Assembly (NCBI GenBank): GCA_036520835.1
Contig: DATDIX010000421.1
Span: 1-8,348, forward strand
Direction of reading: 5' to 3'
From: VBAT01 sp036520835
Lineage (GTDB): Bacteria; Bacteroidota; Bacteroidia; Chitinophagales; Chitinophagaceae
Length of the DNA: 8,348 nucleotides
The number at the start of each line of letters is the position of its first letter. Positions within the stretch are counted from its first letter, which is position 1. Position numbers and translations under genes: made by a program. The notes beneath the pieces are model-generated. The model worked only from the letters and a program-made list of their open reading frames with translations, did no database searches and was not told where the DNA came from. Shown here piece after piece: positions 1-6,354 of the stretch.

Positions 1-1052
1 CATTTATGGGGGCTGAGTTAGAAGATTCCTATGAATTGAAACCTTTCAACGTGGTGGATCCCCGTCCGCATGTACTGACAATTGTCGGCGGAAAGAATAT
101 CCGGATCAAAGATGTGCATATCGGTAACAGTGCTTACTGGACCGTTCACCTGGTTGGTTGTGATGATGTAGTGATATCAGGTATTACGTTATTAAACAGT
201 TTAAAAGTCCGTAACAGCGATGGCATTGACCTTGACCACAGCAAGAATGTGCGGATCAGCGATTGTTATATTGAAAGCGGTGATGATTGTATATGTTTAA
301 AGAACAGGAGGGAATATGAAGAGTTTGGACGCTGTGAGAATATCACGGTCACTAACTGCACTATGACAAGCCGCAGTTGTGCTATTAAGATCGGTTCAGA
401 GAATATGGATACGATCCGGCAGGTTTTGTTTAATAATTGTATCATTAAGAAAAGTAACCGCGGTGTGGGTATCCAAAACCGTGATGAAGGTGTAGTGAGC
501 GATGTGATCTTTTCCAATATGATCATCGAAAGCCATCTTTTCTCTGATGTATGGTGGGGTAAAGCTGAACCAATTTATGTTACAGCCTATCGCCGGGCTA
601 AGATAGATCACAAGGATGCTAACTGGCGTTTTCCAAAAGGCGCAACAGAAGGAAAGGTAGGGGGAGTGAAAAATATTTACTTCAGCAATATCAAATGCAC
701 CAGCAAGAACGGGATCTATGTAAGTGGAGAGTCACCTGGTAAAATATCCAATATCGTTTTTGACGAAGTAGATGTTTTTATCAATAAGACAACAGCAATA
801 GTGGGGGGTGTATATGATCGCAGGCCTGCAAACGTGGAAGGGTTTGTAAAAGGTAAAACTTCGGGGTTTTATTTTGATATGGCTATTGGCATTACAGTAA
901 GGAACAGTTCGGTGAAATGGGGAAATAACCGGCCGCTCTATTTTGCCCATGTATTGGAAAGTTATCGTATCACAGGATTGAAAATAAATAACCTCGGGGG
1001 CCAGGCGGCTTTCCCGGAAAAATTGAAAGCCATTAAGAGTTCTGTAAAGTAA
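1..1052 (+). CDS. Glycoside hydrolase family 28 (polygalacturonase-fold) protein, 5' partial
   Basis: Likely a secreted pectinase-type glycosidase that hydrolyses galacturonic-acid-containing chains by inversion. The reading frame is open to the window edge (a Phe codon precedes the first ATG at 6), and the protein is about 350 residues where GH28 enzymes usually have 420-550, so the ATG at 6 is probably internal and the N-terminus is missing. Numbering from that Met, the parallel beta-helix repeats are visible (many N-[IV]-x-[IV] turns). NSDGIDLD (70-77) and GDDCICLK (92-99) supply the three family aspartates D72, D93 and D94, with the D-to-DD spacing of 21 known from fungal polygalacturonases. 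The usual GHG is replaced by S-C-A (124-126), and the RIK block by RGVGIQNRD (152-160), followed by WWGKAEPIYVTA (183-194). Such a variant subgroup seems common in bacteria. The exact substrate is uncertain. The gene converges on the tRNA; no U-tract terminator is visible on its own strand. Confidence 0.88.
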   Translation, partial: FMGAELEDSYELKPFNVVDPRPHVLTIVGGKNIRIKDVHIGNSAYWTVHLVGCDDVVISGITLLNSLKVRNSDGIDLDHSKNVRISDCYIESGDDCICLKNRREYEEFGRCENITVTNCTMTSRSCAIKIGSENMDTIRQVLFNNCIIKKSNRGVGIQNRDEGVVSDVIFSNMIIESHLFSDVWWGKAEPIYVTAYRRAKIDHKDANWRFPKGATEGKVGGVKNIYFSNIKCTSKNGIYVSGESPGKISNIVFDEVDVFINKTTAIVGGVYDRRPANVEGFVKGKTSGFYFDMAIGITVRNSSVKWGNNRPLYFAHVLESYRITGLKINNLGGQAAFPEKLKAIKSSVK

Positions 1053-1112
1053 TATTCAACTTTATAGTAATATTCTTATCAGTTTACAAAAGAAATGCAT
1101 GTAAACAATACT

Positions 1113-1142
1113 AAAAATAAAAAACCCCGGAATAAACCGGGG
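1113..1142 (-). terminator. Rho-independent terminator of the tRNA-Gln unit
   Basis: On the - strand a perfect 6-bp GC stem (CCCCGG / CCGGGG, bases 1125-1130 with 1137-1142, 6-nt loop) is followed directly by TTTTTTATTTTTA. It starts 7 nt past the 3' end of the tRNA. On the + strand the stem is preceded by A's and has no U-tract after it, so it is a - strand terminator. It may still hinder read-through from the converging GH28 gene. Confidence 0.85.
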
Positions 1143-1149
1143 CAAACCG

Positions 1150-1220
1150 TTGCCTTGCAAGGATTCGAACCCTGACATAGAGAGCCAGAATCTCTCATAC
1201 TACCATTATACTACAAGGCA
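1150..1220 (-). tRNA. tRNA-Gln (anticodon CUG)
   Basis: The reverse complement folds as a full cloverleaf. It has a 7-bp acceptor stem TGCCTTG/CAAGGCA, a D-arm GTAT-AATGGTA-GTAT, an anticodon stem AGAGA/TCTCT around the loop TTCTGGC, a 4-nt variable loop ATGT, and a T-arm CAGGG-TTCGAAT-CCTTG. The anticodon is CTG (+ strand bases 1186-1188), which reads the Gln codon CAG. The U1-A72 first pair and a loop starting UUCUG are shared with the E. coli CUG glutamine tRNA. The discriminator is A (base 1150) and no CCA is encoded, so the CCA must be added after transcription. The gene has its own promoter box and terminator and sits between the GH28 gene and the lyase operon, on the opposite strand. 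Confidence 0.95.
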
Positions 1221-1231
1221 ATATCAGGGTG

Positions 1232-1239
1232 CAAATTTA
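1232..1239 (-). promoter_or_regulatory. Bacteroidota-type -7 box of the tRNA-Gln promoter
   Basis: The - strand reads TAAATTTG, an exact match to the TAnnTTTG -7 consensus of the Bacteroidota primary sigma factor. It ends 11 nt before the first tRNA base, which leaves room for a short 5' leader. The -33 TTG element is not evident at 19-20 nt upstream (an AT-rich stretch is there instead), so the call rests on the -7 box and its position. Confidence 0.6.
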
Positions 1240-1261
1240 AGAAAACATGGGGCTAAAAATT

Positions 1262-1280
1262 CCGGCCTTTTTTCAGCCGG
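1262..1280. repeat. GC-rich hairpin CCGGC/GCCGG
   Basis: A perfect 5-bp inverted repeat (1262-1266 with 1276-1280) around a 9-nt T-rich loop. On the - strand it is followed by AATTTTTAG, so it could act as a weak terminator that blocks antisense transcription from entering the tRNA unit. On the + strand no U-tract follows. There is no gene on the - strand that would need such a terminator, so the function is open. Confidence 0.3.
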
Positions 1281-1320
1281 TTAAAGGATTTTAAGCGGGT
1301 TAAACTGAAATACGCCGCCG

Positions 1321-1333
1321 GATACCAGGTATC
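1321..1333. promoter_or_regulatory. Perfect 13-bp dyad, candidate operator
   Basis: GATACC-A-GGTATC is a perfect inverted repeat with a single central base, the shape expected of a binding site for a dimeric regulator. It lies about 375 nt before the first lyase start and about 80 nt from the tRNA promoter box, so it could serve either direction. No other copy was noticed in the window. Assignment as an operator is inference from symmetry only; a 12-of-12 paired dyad can also arise by chance. Confidence 0.3.
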
Positions 1334-1707
1334 TTAATTGTCTTTTAAAAAAATATTCGGCGATTTTCCTGTTTATTATTGATTCTCAGGATGCAGCAGG
1401 ATAGTTTTTAATATGAACCTCATATTTTTATTTTGTTAGGGCGAACCATATTACTTAATAGAACGATTGTGATAGAGATTGCTGCATAATGAGAGTAACT
1501 CATTCCTTCCCGGCATTAGCAAATCCTGTTTTGCAACTGGTTTTACCACCTTCTATTGCCGCTGCATTGTACCTTAAACTGCTTAAATTACATGTATCGT
1601 CCGGTACTGCCAGTGCAGGCAAACGTAGAATTATTAACAATGTGTTGATGGAACAACGGGTGAGCAGGAAAAAGCGTCAAAGATAAAACTGCTATAAAAC
1701 GGTAATC

Positions 1708-3615
1708 ATGAAAAAATCATTAGCACTTCTTTCTGTACTTTTTTTTGTATTGCCTGCCACTCATTCGCAGCGGCAGATGGAAAATCTTGATCGTGCTGTA
1801 GTGGCTGTACGAAATCCTGAAGGCAATGTATTTATCAGCTGGCGGCTGCTGGCGACCGAATCACCCGATATTGCTTTCAATGTGTATACAAACACAGCAA
1901 CTGGCAAAGCGGAAAAGCTGAATAAAACACCTGTTTCAAAAACAACTCATTTTATTGTTACAAATAATGATACTACCCGGGCAAGAAGTTATTTTGTCAA
2001 AACAATTTTAAAAGGGAAAGAAGGGCCGGCCAGTAAAGCGTTTACATTAAAGCCCGGTACGGTGCCTTATTTTTCTATTCCATTGCAAACACCGCCCGGT
2101 TATTCTCCCAATGATGGCAGCGTTGCCGATCTTGATGGGGACGGCGAGTACGAAATTGTTTTGCACCAGGCAGGGAGAGCAAGGGATAATAGCCAGGCGG
2201 GCATAACTGATGCTCCTATATTCCAGGCGTATAAATTAGATGGAACATTATTATGGACGATCAATCTCGGAAAAAATATCCGTGATGGGGCTCATTACAC
2301 GCAATTCATGGTGTATGATCTTGATGGTAATGGAAGAGCAGAAGTAGCCATGAAAACCGCGGATGGTACTATTGATGCAAAAGGAAATGTGATTGGTGAT
2401 TCAACCAAGGATTGGCGCAATGACAGAGGCTATATCCTTGCAGGTCCTGAGTTCCTAACCATATTTGACGGACTAACTGGCGCTGCTTTGGCAACCACCG
2501 ATTATATTCCTCCGCGTTATCCTACTACGCTTACTCCGACAACAGAACAATTAAAGGAAATGTGGGGTGATGGTTATGGCAACAGGATGGATCGTTTTCT
2601 AGGCGCTATTGCTTATCTCGATGGGAAAACGCCAAGCCTTGTAATGACAAGAGGTTATTATACACGTTCTGTCCTGGCTGCCTGGAATTTCCGCAATGGT
2701 AAGATCACACATTTATGGACTTTTGACAGTGATGACCCTGCTTCCAACCGGAATTACCGAGGACAGGGTAATCATAATTTAAGTGTGGCTGATGTGGACA
2801 ATGACGGGAAAGATGAGATTGTTTTTGGCGCTATGACGATCGATGATAATGGCAAGGGATTGTATTCAACAGGGCTGGGTCATGGCGATGCATTGCATGT
2901 TTCTGATCTTGATCCTTCACGACCGGGCATGGAAGTATTCGACATACAGGAGAGATTTGATGATGCCGGGGCCAACTTCAGGGATGCGAAAACAGGAGAA
3001 GTGATCTGGAAAAAGGCTTCTGTAAAAGCTGGCGCTGACGGAGAAGGACCGGGAAGAGGGTTAGCTTTGGATGTTGACCCAAGGTATCCCGGCTTCGAAT
3101 GCTGGGTAGCCGGTGCTGGTATTACCGGCATGTTTGATTGCAAAGGGAATAAGATAGCGGAGAAAACACCTGCCTGCAATATGGGTATATTATGGGATGG
3201 CGATGTGTTAAGTGAGATATTGAACGGTACTTCTATAGAGAAATGGGATTATGTCAATTCAACAACCAATAAGTTGCTCGAAGCATCACAATACAATTGT
3301 GTACGCAATAATGGAACAAAAGCCAATCCTGTTTTGTCTGCAGATATTTTAGGCGACTGGAGAGAGGAAGTTATTTACCGGACAACCGATAATAAAGAAC
3401 TGAGGATATTCACTACTTCTATCCCGACCGAACACAAATTTTATACACTGATGCAGGACCCGCATTACCGGTTGAGTATTGCCTGGCAGAATGTAGCCTA
3501 TAACCAGCCGCCACATACCAGTTTTTATTTCGGAGAAGGAATGAAGAACCCGCCAAAACCCAATATTATCATTGTAAAACCAAAAACAACCGGCAATGCA
3601 ACGGCTGTAAAATAA
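1708..3615 (+). CDS. Rhamnogalacturonan lyase, polysaccharide lyase family 11 (copy 1)
   Basis: Cleaves the alpha-1,4 bond between rhamnose and galacturonate in the RG-I backbone by beta-elimination, outside the cytoplasm. The 635 residues match the usual PL11 size of about 600-640. Residues 1-20 are a signal peptide ending ATHS-Q with no lipobox Cys. Residues 22-115 (from RQMENLDRA and ISWRLLA) form the N-terminal beta-sheet domain of RG-I lyases. The rest is the beta-propeller with calcium-type loops DLDGDGEYE (141-149), DLDGNGRAE (204-212) and DVDNDGKDE (362-370). GHGDALHVSDLDP (391-403), RGLALDVDPRYPGFE (450-464), NNGTK (534-538) and the C-terminal blade through GDWREEVIYR (549-558) are all PL11 hallmarks; NGTK and the Arg at 450 correspond to regions reported to line the active cleft of Bacillus YesW (from memory). 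It differs from copy 2 after the first calcium loop (HQAGRARDNSQ, 153-163, in place of KWDPSNAK). The start follows an AT-rich, SD-less leader, normal for Bacteroidota. First gene of the operon. Confidence 0.95.
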   Translation: MKKSLALLSVLFFVLPATHSQRQMENLDRAVVAVRNPEGNVFISWRLLATESPDIAFNVYTNTATGKAEKLNKTPVSKTTHFIVTNNDTTRARSYFVKTILKGKEGPASKAFTLKPGTVPYFSIPLQTPPGYSPNDGSVADLDGDGEYEIVLHQAGRARDNSQAGITDAPIFQAYKLDGTLLWTINLGKNIRDGAHYTQFMVYDLDGNGRAEVAMKTADGTIDAKGNVIGDSTKDWRNDRGYILAGPEFLTIFDGLTGAALATTDYIPPRYPTTLTPTTEQLKEMWGDGYGNRMDRFLGAIAYLDGKTPSLVMTRGYYTRSVLAAWNFRNGKITHLWTFDSDDPASNRNYRGQGNHNLSVADVDNDGKDEIVFGAMTIDDNGKGLYSTGLGHGDALHVSDLDPSRPGMEVFDIQERFDDAGANFRDAKTGEVIWKKASVKAGADGEGPGRGLALDVDPRYPGFECWVAGAGITGMFDCKGNKIAEKTPACNMGILWDGDVLSEILNGTSIEKWDYVNSTTNKLLEASQYNCVRNNGTKANPVLSADILGDWREEVIYRTTDNKELRIFTTSIPTEHKFYTLMQDPHYRLSIAWQNVAYNQPPHTSFYFGEGMKNPPKPNIIIVKPKTTGNATAVK

Positions 3616-5538
3616 ATGATGAGAATAACTATAACTTTTTTGCTGCTTGGTTTCTTTCCCGCTATAGTTATGGGTCAGCGTATCATGGAGAATTTAGATC
3701 GTGGCATTATTGCTGTTAACAGCGGCGATGGTAAGGTTTATATCGGCTGGCGGTTACTGGCAAACGACCCCGGTGATATTGCATTTAATATATATCGTTC
3801 AACCGGCACTGTAATTACCAAACTTAATCGACAGGCTATCAGCAACAACACTAATTACGTGGATGCAACAGCTGATCTTTCCAAACCAAATAGTTATTTT
3901 ATTAAGGCCGTAGTAAACGGGAAGGAATTTTCCTCAAGCAAGTCGCATGACTTACCGGCTAATACAGTTGTTCAACAATACGTCCCGGTTCCTTTACAAA
4001 TTCCTTCCGGCGGCGAAGTAATGGAGAGCAAATACAGTTACAGCGCTAATGATGTAAGTGTGGCTGACCTGGATGGTGATGGTGAATACGAGATCATTTT
4101 GAAATGGGATCCCTCCAATGCAAAGAACCCGCCGCAAACAGGGTTTACCGGTAACCAGCTTATTGATGCCTATAAAATGAATGGGAAATTATTGTGGCGA
4201 ATTGATTTAGGAAAAAATATTCGGTCTGGGGCTGCTTATACACAATTCATGGTCTATGATTTTGATGGCGACGGAAAAGCGGAGATGATGTGCAAGACCG
4301 CTGATGGTACAATTGATGGTAAAGGAAAAATAGTTGGGGATAGTTCCAAAGACTGGCGAACCTATGGTGATGCCAAAGGAAATATGTACGGTAAAGTGGC
4401 TGACGGGCCTGAATACATTACCGTCTTTGATGGAATGACAGGGGCAGCATTGGCTACGGAGAATTATATTTCTACCCGTTATCCTTTGGATGGATGGGGC
4501 GGGATAGGGGGTAATGGCGGCAATGATAATACAGCAAGCCGTTCTGATCGTTTTACTGCCTGTGCCGCTTACCTGGATGGTAAGTTGCCAAGCGCTGTAT
4601 TTGTTCGTGGCTGGTATGGAAGATCGGTACTGGCGGCATGGGACTGGCGCAACGGGAAACTGATTTCCCGCTGGGTATTTGATTCAAAAGATAAAGACAA
4701 CCCTTATTCAGGAATGGGCAACCATAACCTGAGTGTAGCAGATGTTGATAATGATGGGAAAGATGAAGTATGTATCGGTGCAATGACAGTGGATGATGAC
4801 GGGAAAGGATTATATACAACAGGTTTAAGACATGGGGATGCCATACATGTAAGTGATCTTGATCCGGGCAACCCGGGTTTGGAAGTGTTCGGTATTCATG
4901 AGAACGAAGAAAGAACCATTGCATTGAATACGCCGGGTGTTACACAGTTTGATGCGATGACGGGTAAAGTACTATTTTCATTGGCGCCGGGAGTGGATGT
5001 AGGAAGGGGCGTTGCGGCTGATATTGATCCCCGCTATCCCGGGTTTGAGAACTGGGGCGGCCCGGGTGGTTTGCGTGATACACATGGAAAAACAATTTCA
5101 GAGAAAACTCCTTCGTCCGCCAATTTCCTGGTATGGTGGGATGATGACCTGACCAGAGAATTGCTGGATAAAAACCGCATTGATAAATGGGATTGGACTA
5201 ATGAAACAACTATTAATCTATTAACTGCGGAAGGATGTGTGGCTAATAATGGAACAAAAGCTACGCCTTGTTTATCAGCTGACCTGTTTGGCGACTGGAG
5301 GGAAGAAGTGATCTGGCGAACGGAGGATAATAAGGAGTTGCGTATTTATACAACCACGATTCCTTCAGTAAGGCGTTTTTATACTTTGATGCATGACCCG
5401 CAATACCGGTTAAGTATCGCCTGGCAGAATACATCGTATAACCAGCCACCGCATACCGGTTTTTATTTTGGCGAAGGAATGAAAGAGGTGCCCAAACTTA
5501 AAATTCAGTTTTCAAAAAATACAACTGTGAAAAAATGA
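3616..5538 (+). CDS. Rhamnogalacturonan lyase, polysaccharide lyase family 11 (copy 2)
   Basis: A paralogue of the preceding lyase with the same predicted reaction on the RG-I backbone; 640 residues. Its ATG follows the TAA of copy 1 with no gap; a second ATG at 3619 is an equally good start, one residue shorter. Signal peptide about 1-20 (ends VMG-Q, no lipobox). The N-terminal domain starts RIMENLDRG (22-30). Propeller calcium loops are DLDGDGEYE (151-159), DFDGDGKAE (215-223) and DVDNDGKDE (377-385). It keeps KWDPSN (163-168), which I take as the more typical PL11 sequence. NNGTK (544-548) and GDWREEVIWR (559-568) are conserved. By hand count, residues 551-623 match copy 1 at 57 of 73 positions without gaps, while mid-propeller loops differ strongly: copy 2 has a Gly-rich loop at about 292-308 where copy 1 has a different insert with WGDGYGNR. 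The stop overlaps the next start (ATGA), which suggests coupled translation. Confidence 0.95.
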   Translation: MMRITITFLLLGFFPAIVMGQRIMENLDRGIIAVNSGDGKVYIGWRLLANDPGDIAFNIYRSTGTVITKLNRQAISNNTNYVDATADLSKPNSYFIKAVVNGKEFSSSKSHDLPANTVVQQYVPVPLQIPSGGEVMESKYSYSANDVSVADLDGDGEYEIILKWDPSNAKNPPQTGFTGNQLIDAYKMNGKLLWRIDLGKNIRSGAAYTQFMVYDFDGDGKAEMMCKTADGTIDGKGKIVGDSSKDWRTYGDAKGNMYGKVADGPEYITVFDGMTGAALATENYISTRYPLDGWGGIGGNGGNDNTASRSDRFTACAAYLDGKLPSAVFVRGWYGRSVLAAWDWRNGKLISRWVFDSKDKDNPYSGMGNHNLSVADVDNDGKDEVCIGAMTVDDDGKGLYTTGLRHGDAIHVSDLDPGNPGLEVFGIHENEERTIALNTPGVTQFDAMTGKVLFSLAPGVDVGRGVAADIDPRYPGFENWGGPGGLRDTHGKTISEKTPSSANFLVWWDDDLTRELLDKNRIDKWDWTNETTINLLTAEGCVANNGTKATPCLSADLFGDWREEVIWRTEDNKELRIYTTTIPSVRRFYTLMHDPQYRLSIAWQNTSYNQPPHTGFYFGEGMKEVPKLKIQFSKNTTVKK

Positions 5539-6338
5539 AAAATAAAATAACCGGCCGTAAATGGATATTCATGCTCCTGGGCGCATTCACCATTTGTTCT
5601 TCATTTATGATGCTGAAAAAAGAGAAGCCGGTATTATATATCATTGGTGATTCCACTGTCCGCAATGGTGATGGTACCGGGAAGAACCAGCAATGGGGAT
5701 GGGGTAGTTTTATGGCTGATCATTTTGATACGAATAAAATAAGTATCCGGAACCATGCCATTGGTGGCAGGAGCAGCCGGACGTTTATTACAGAAGGAAG
5801 ATGGGACAGGATACTGAAAGATTTGAAAAAAGGGGATTACGTGGTCATGCAGTTTGGTCATAATGATGCGGGCCCGTTGGATGATACGGCAAGGGCAAGA
5901 GGAACAATCAAAGGCATTGGCGAGGAAACAAAGGAAATCTATAACCCCATTACAAAAAGGCAGGAAATAGTGCGTACATACGGATGGTATATGAGAAGAT
6001 ATATAAAAGAGTCCAAAGACAGGGGAGTAATCCCGGTTGTCTGCTCACTTGTTCCCAGGGATAATTGGAAAGATGGCAAAGTGGTTCGTTCTGCTGACTC
6101 TTATGCAACATGGGCAGAACAGGTGGCTAAAGAAGAAGGAGCTTATTTTATTAACCTTAATGAACTGGTGGCGGCTAAATATGAAGAACTGGGGACAGAA
6201 AAAGTAAAGGCATTTTTTCCAGTGGATCATACGCATACCAATATTGACGGCGCTAAACTCAGTGCGGAGATTGTCGTAAATGCGCTCAAAGAAATAAAGC
6301 CGGGTAAACTGAAAAAGTATATATTGGAGAAGAAATAA
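5535..6338 (+). CDS. Rhamnogalacturonan acetylesterase, SGNH hydrolase, carbohydrate esterase family 12
   Basis: Predicted to remove acetyl esters from galacturonic acid in RG-I, which opens the backbone to the lyases encoded just upstream. 267 residues. An N-terminal hydrophobic segment (about 10-27) after a basic start is an export signal or anchor; C21 follows T-I and is a poor lipobox. SGNH blocks are in order: IIGDSTVRNG (36-45) with nucleophile Ser40, the block II Gly in NHAIGGRSSRT (73-83), FGHND (107-111) with Asn110 of the oxyanion hole, and DHTHTN (231-236) with Asp231 and His234 in the DxxH spacing. The combination of GDSTV, QWGWG (53-57) and DHTHTN is typical of CE12, which supports RG acetylesterase over a generic GDSL lipase. 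Xylan or other sugar deacetylation is possible, but the lyase neighbours favour RG-I. The ATG overlaps the preceding stop by 4 nt. Confidence 0.93.
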   Translation: MKNKITGRKWIFMLLGAFTICSSFMMLKKEKPVLYIIGDSTVRNGDGTGKNQQWGWGSFMADHFDTNKISIRNHAIGGRSSRTFITEGRWDRILKDLKKGDYVVMQFGHNDAGPLDDTARARGTIKGIGEETKEIYNPITKRQEIVRTYGWYMRRYIKESKDRGVIPVVCSLVPRDNWKDGKVVRSADSYATWAEQVAKEEGAYFINLNELVAAKYEELGTEKVKAFFPVDHTHTNIDGAKLSAEIVVNALKEIKPGKLKKYILEKK

Positions 6339-6354
6339 AATCCAACCCATATTT

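Larger units (their letters stand above)
1240..1707. other. Intergenic region / long leader upstream of the lyase operon
   Basis: About 470 nt with no gene I can support. It holds a GC-rich hairpin (1262-1280), two copies of GGTTAAA at 1279-1285 and 1298-1304 (19 nt start to start, close to two helical turns), and a perfect dyad at 1321-1333. A weak + strand -7-like box, TTATTTTG (1428-1435), matches TAnnTTTG at all but the A and has no clear -33 partner. If it is used, the 5' leader of the first lyase would be about 265 nt. A 65-codon open frame at 1489-1686 ends 21 nt before the first lyase. It resembles no family I know and has no support beyond being open. The operon promoter must lie in this region, but I cannot place it firmly. 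Confidence 0.5.

Noticed and set aside
1082..1106. Inverted repeat GTTTAC/GTAAAC downstream of GH28, considered as its terminator
   Set aside because: The stem is only 6 bp and AT-rich with a 13-nt loop, and it is followed by A's, not a U-tract, on the + strand.
1489..1686. 65-codon + strand open frame just upstream of the first lyase, with a Leu/Ala-rich middle and a basic tail
   Set aside because: It matches no family I recognise, has no clear translation signal, and is short enough to arise by chance. It is mentioned in the leader entry but not called as a gene.
2880..3179. 99-codon - strand open frame inside the first lyase gene
   Set aside because: It lies wholly opposite a strongly supported PL11 coding region and its translation resembles no domain; it is a shadow frame.
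5580..5620. Possible lipoprotein lipobox at Cys21 of the acetylesterase
   Set aside because: The residues before Cys are T and I; a small residue (Ala, Gly or Ser) is expected at -1, so a lipid anchor is not supported.
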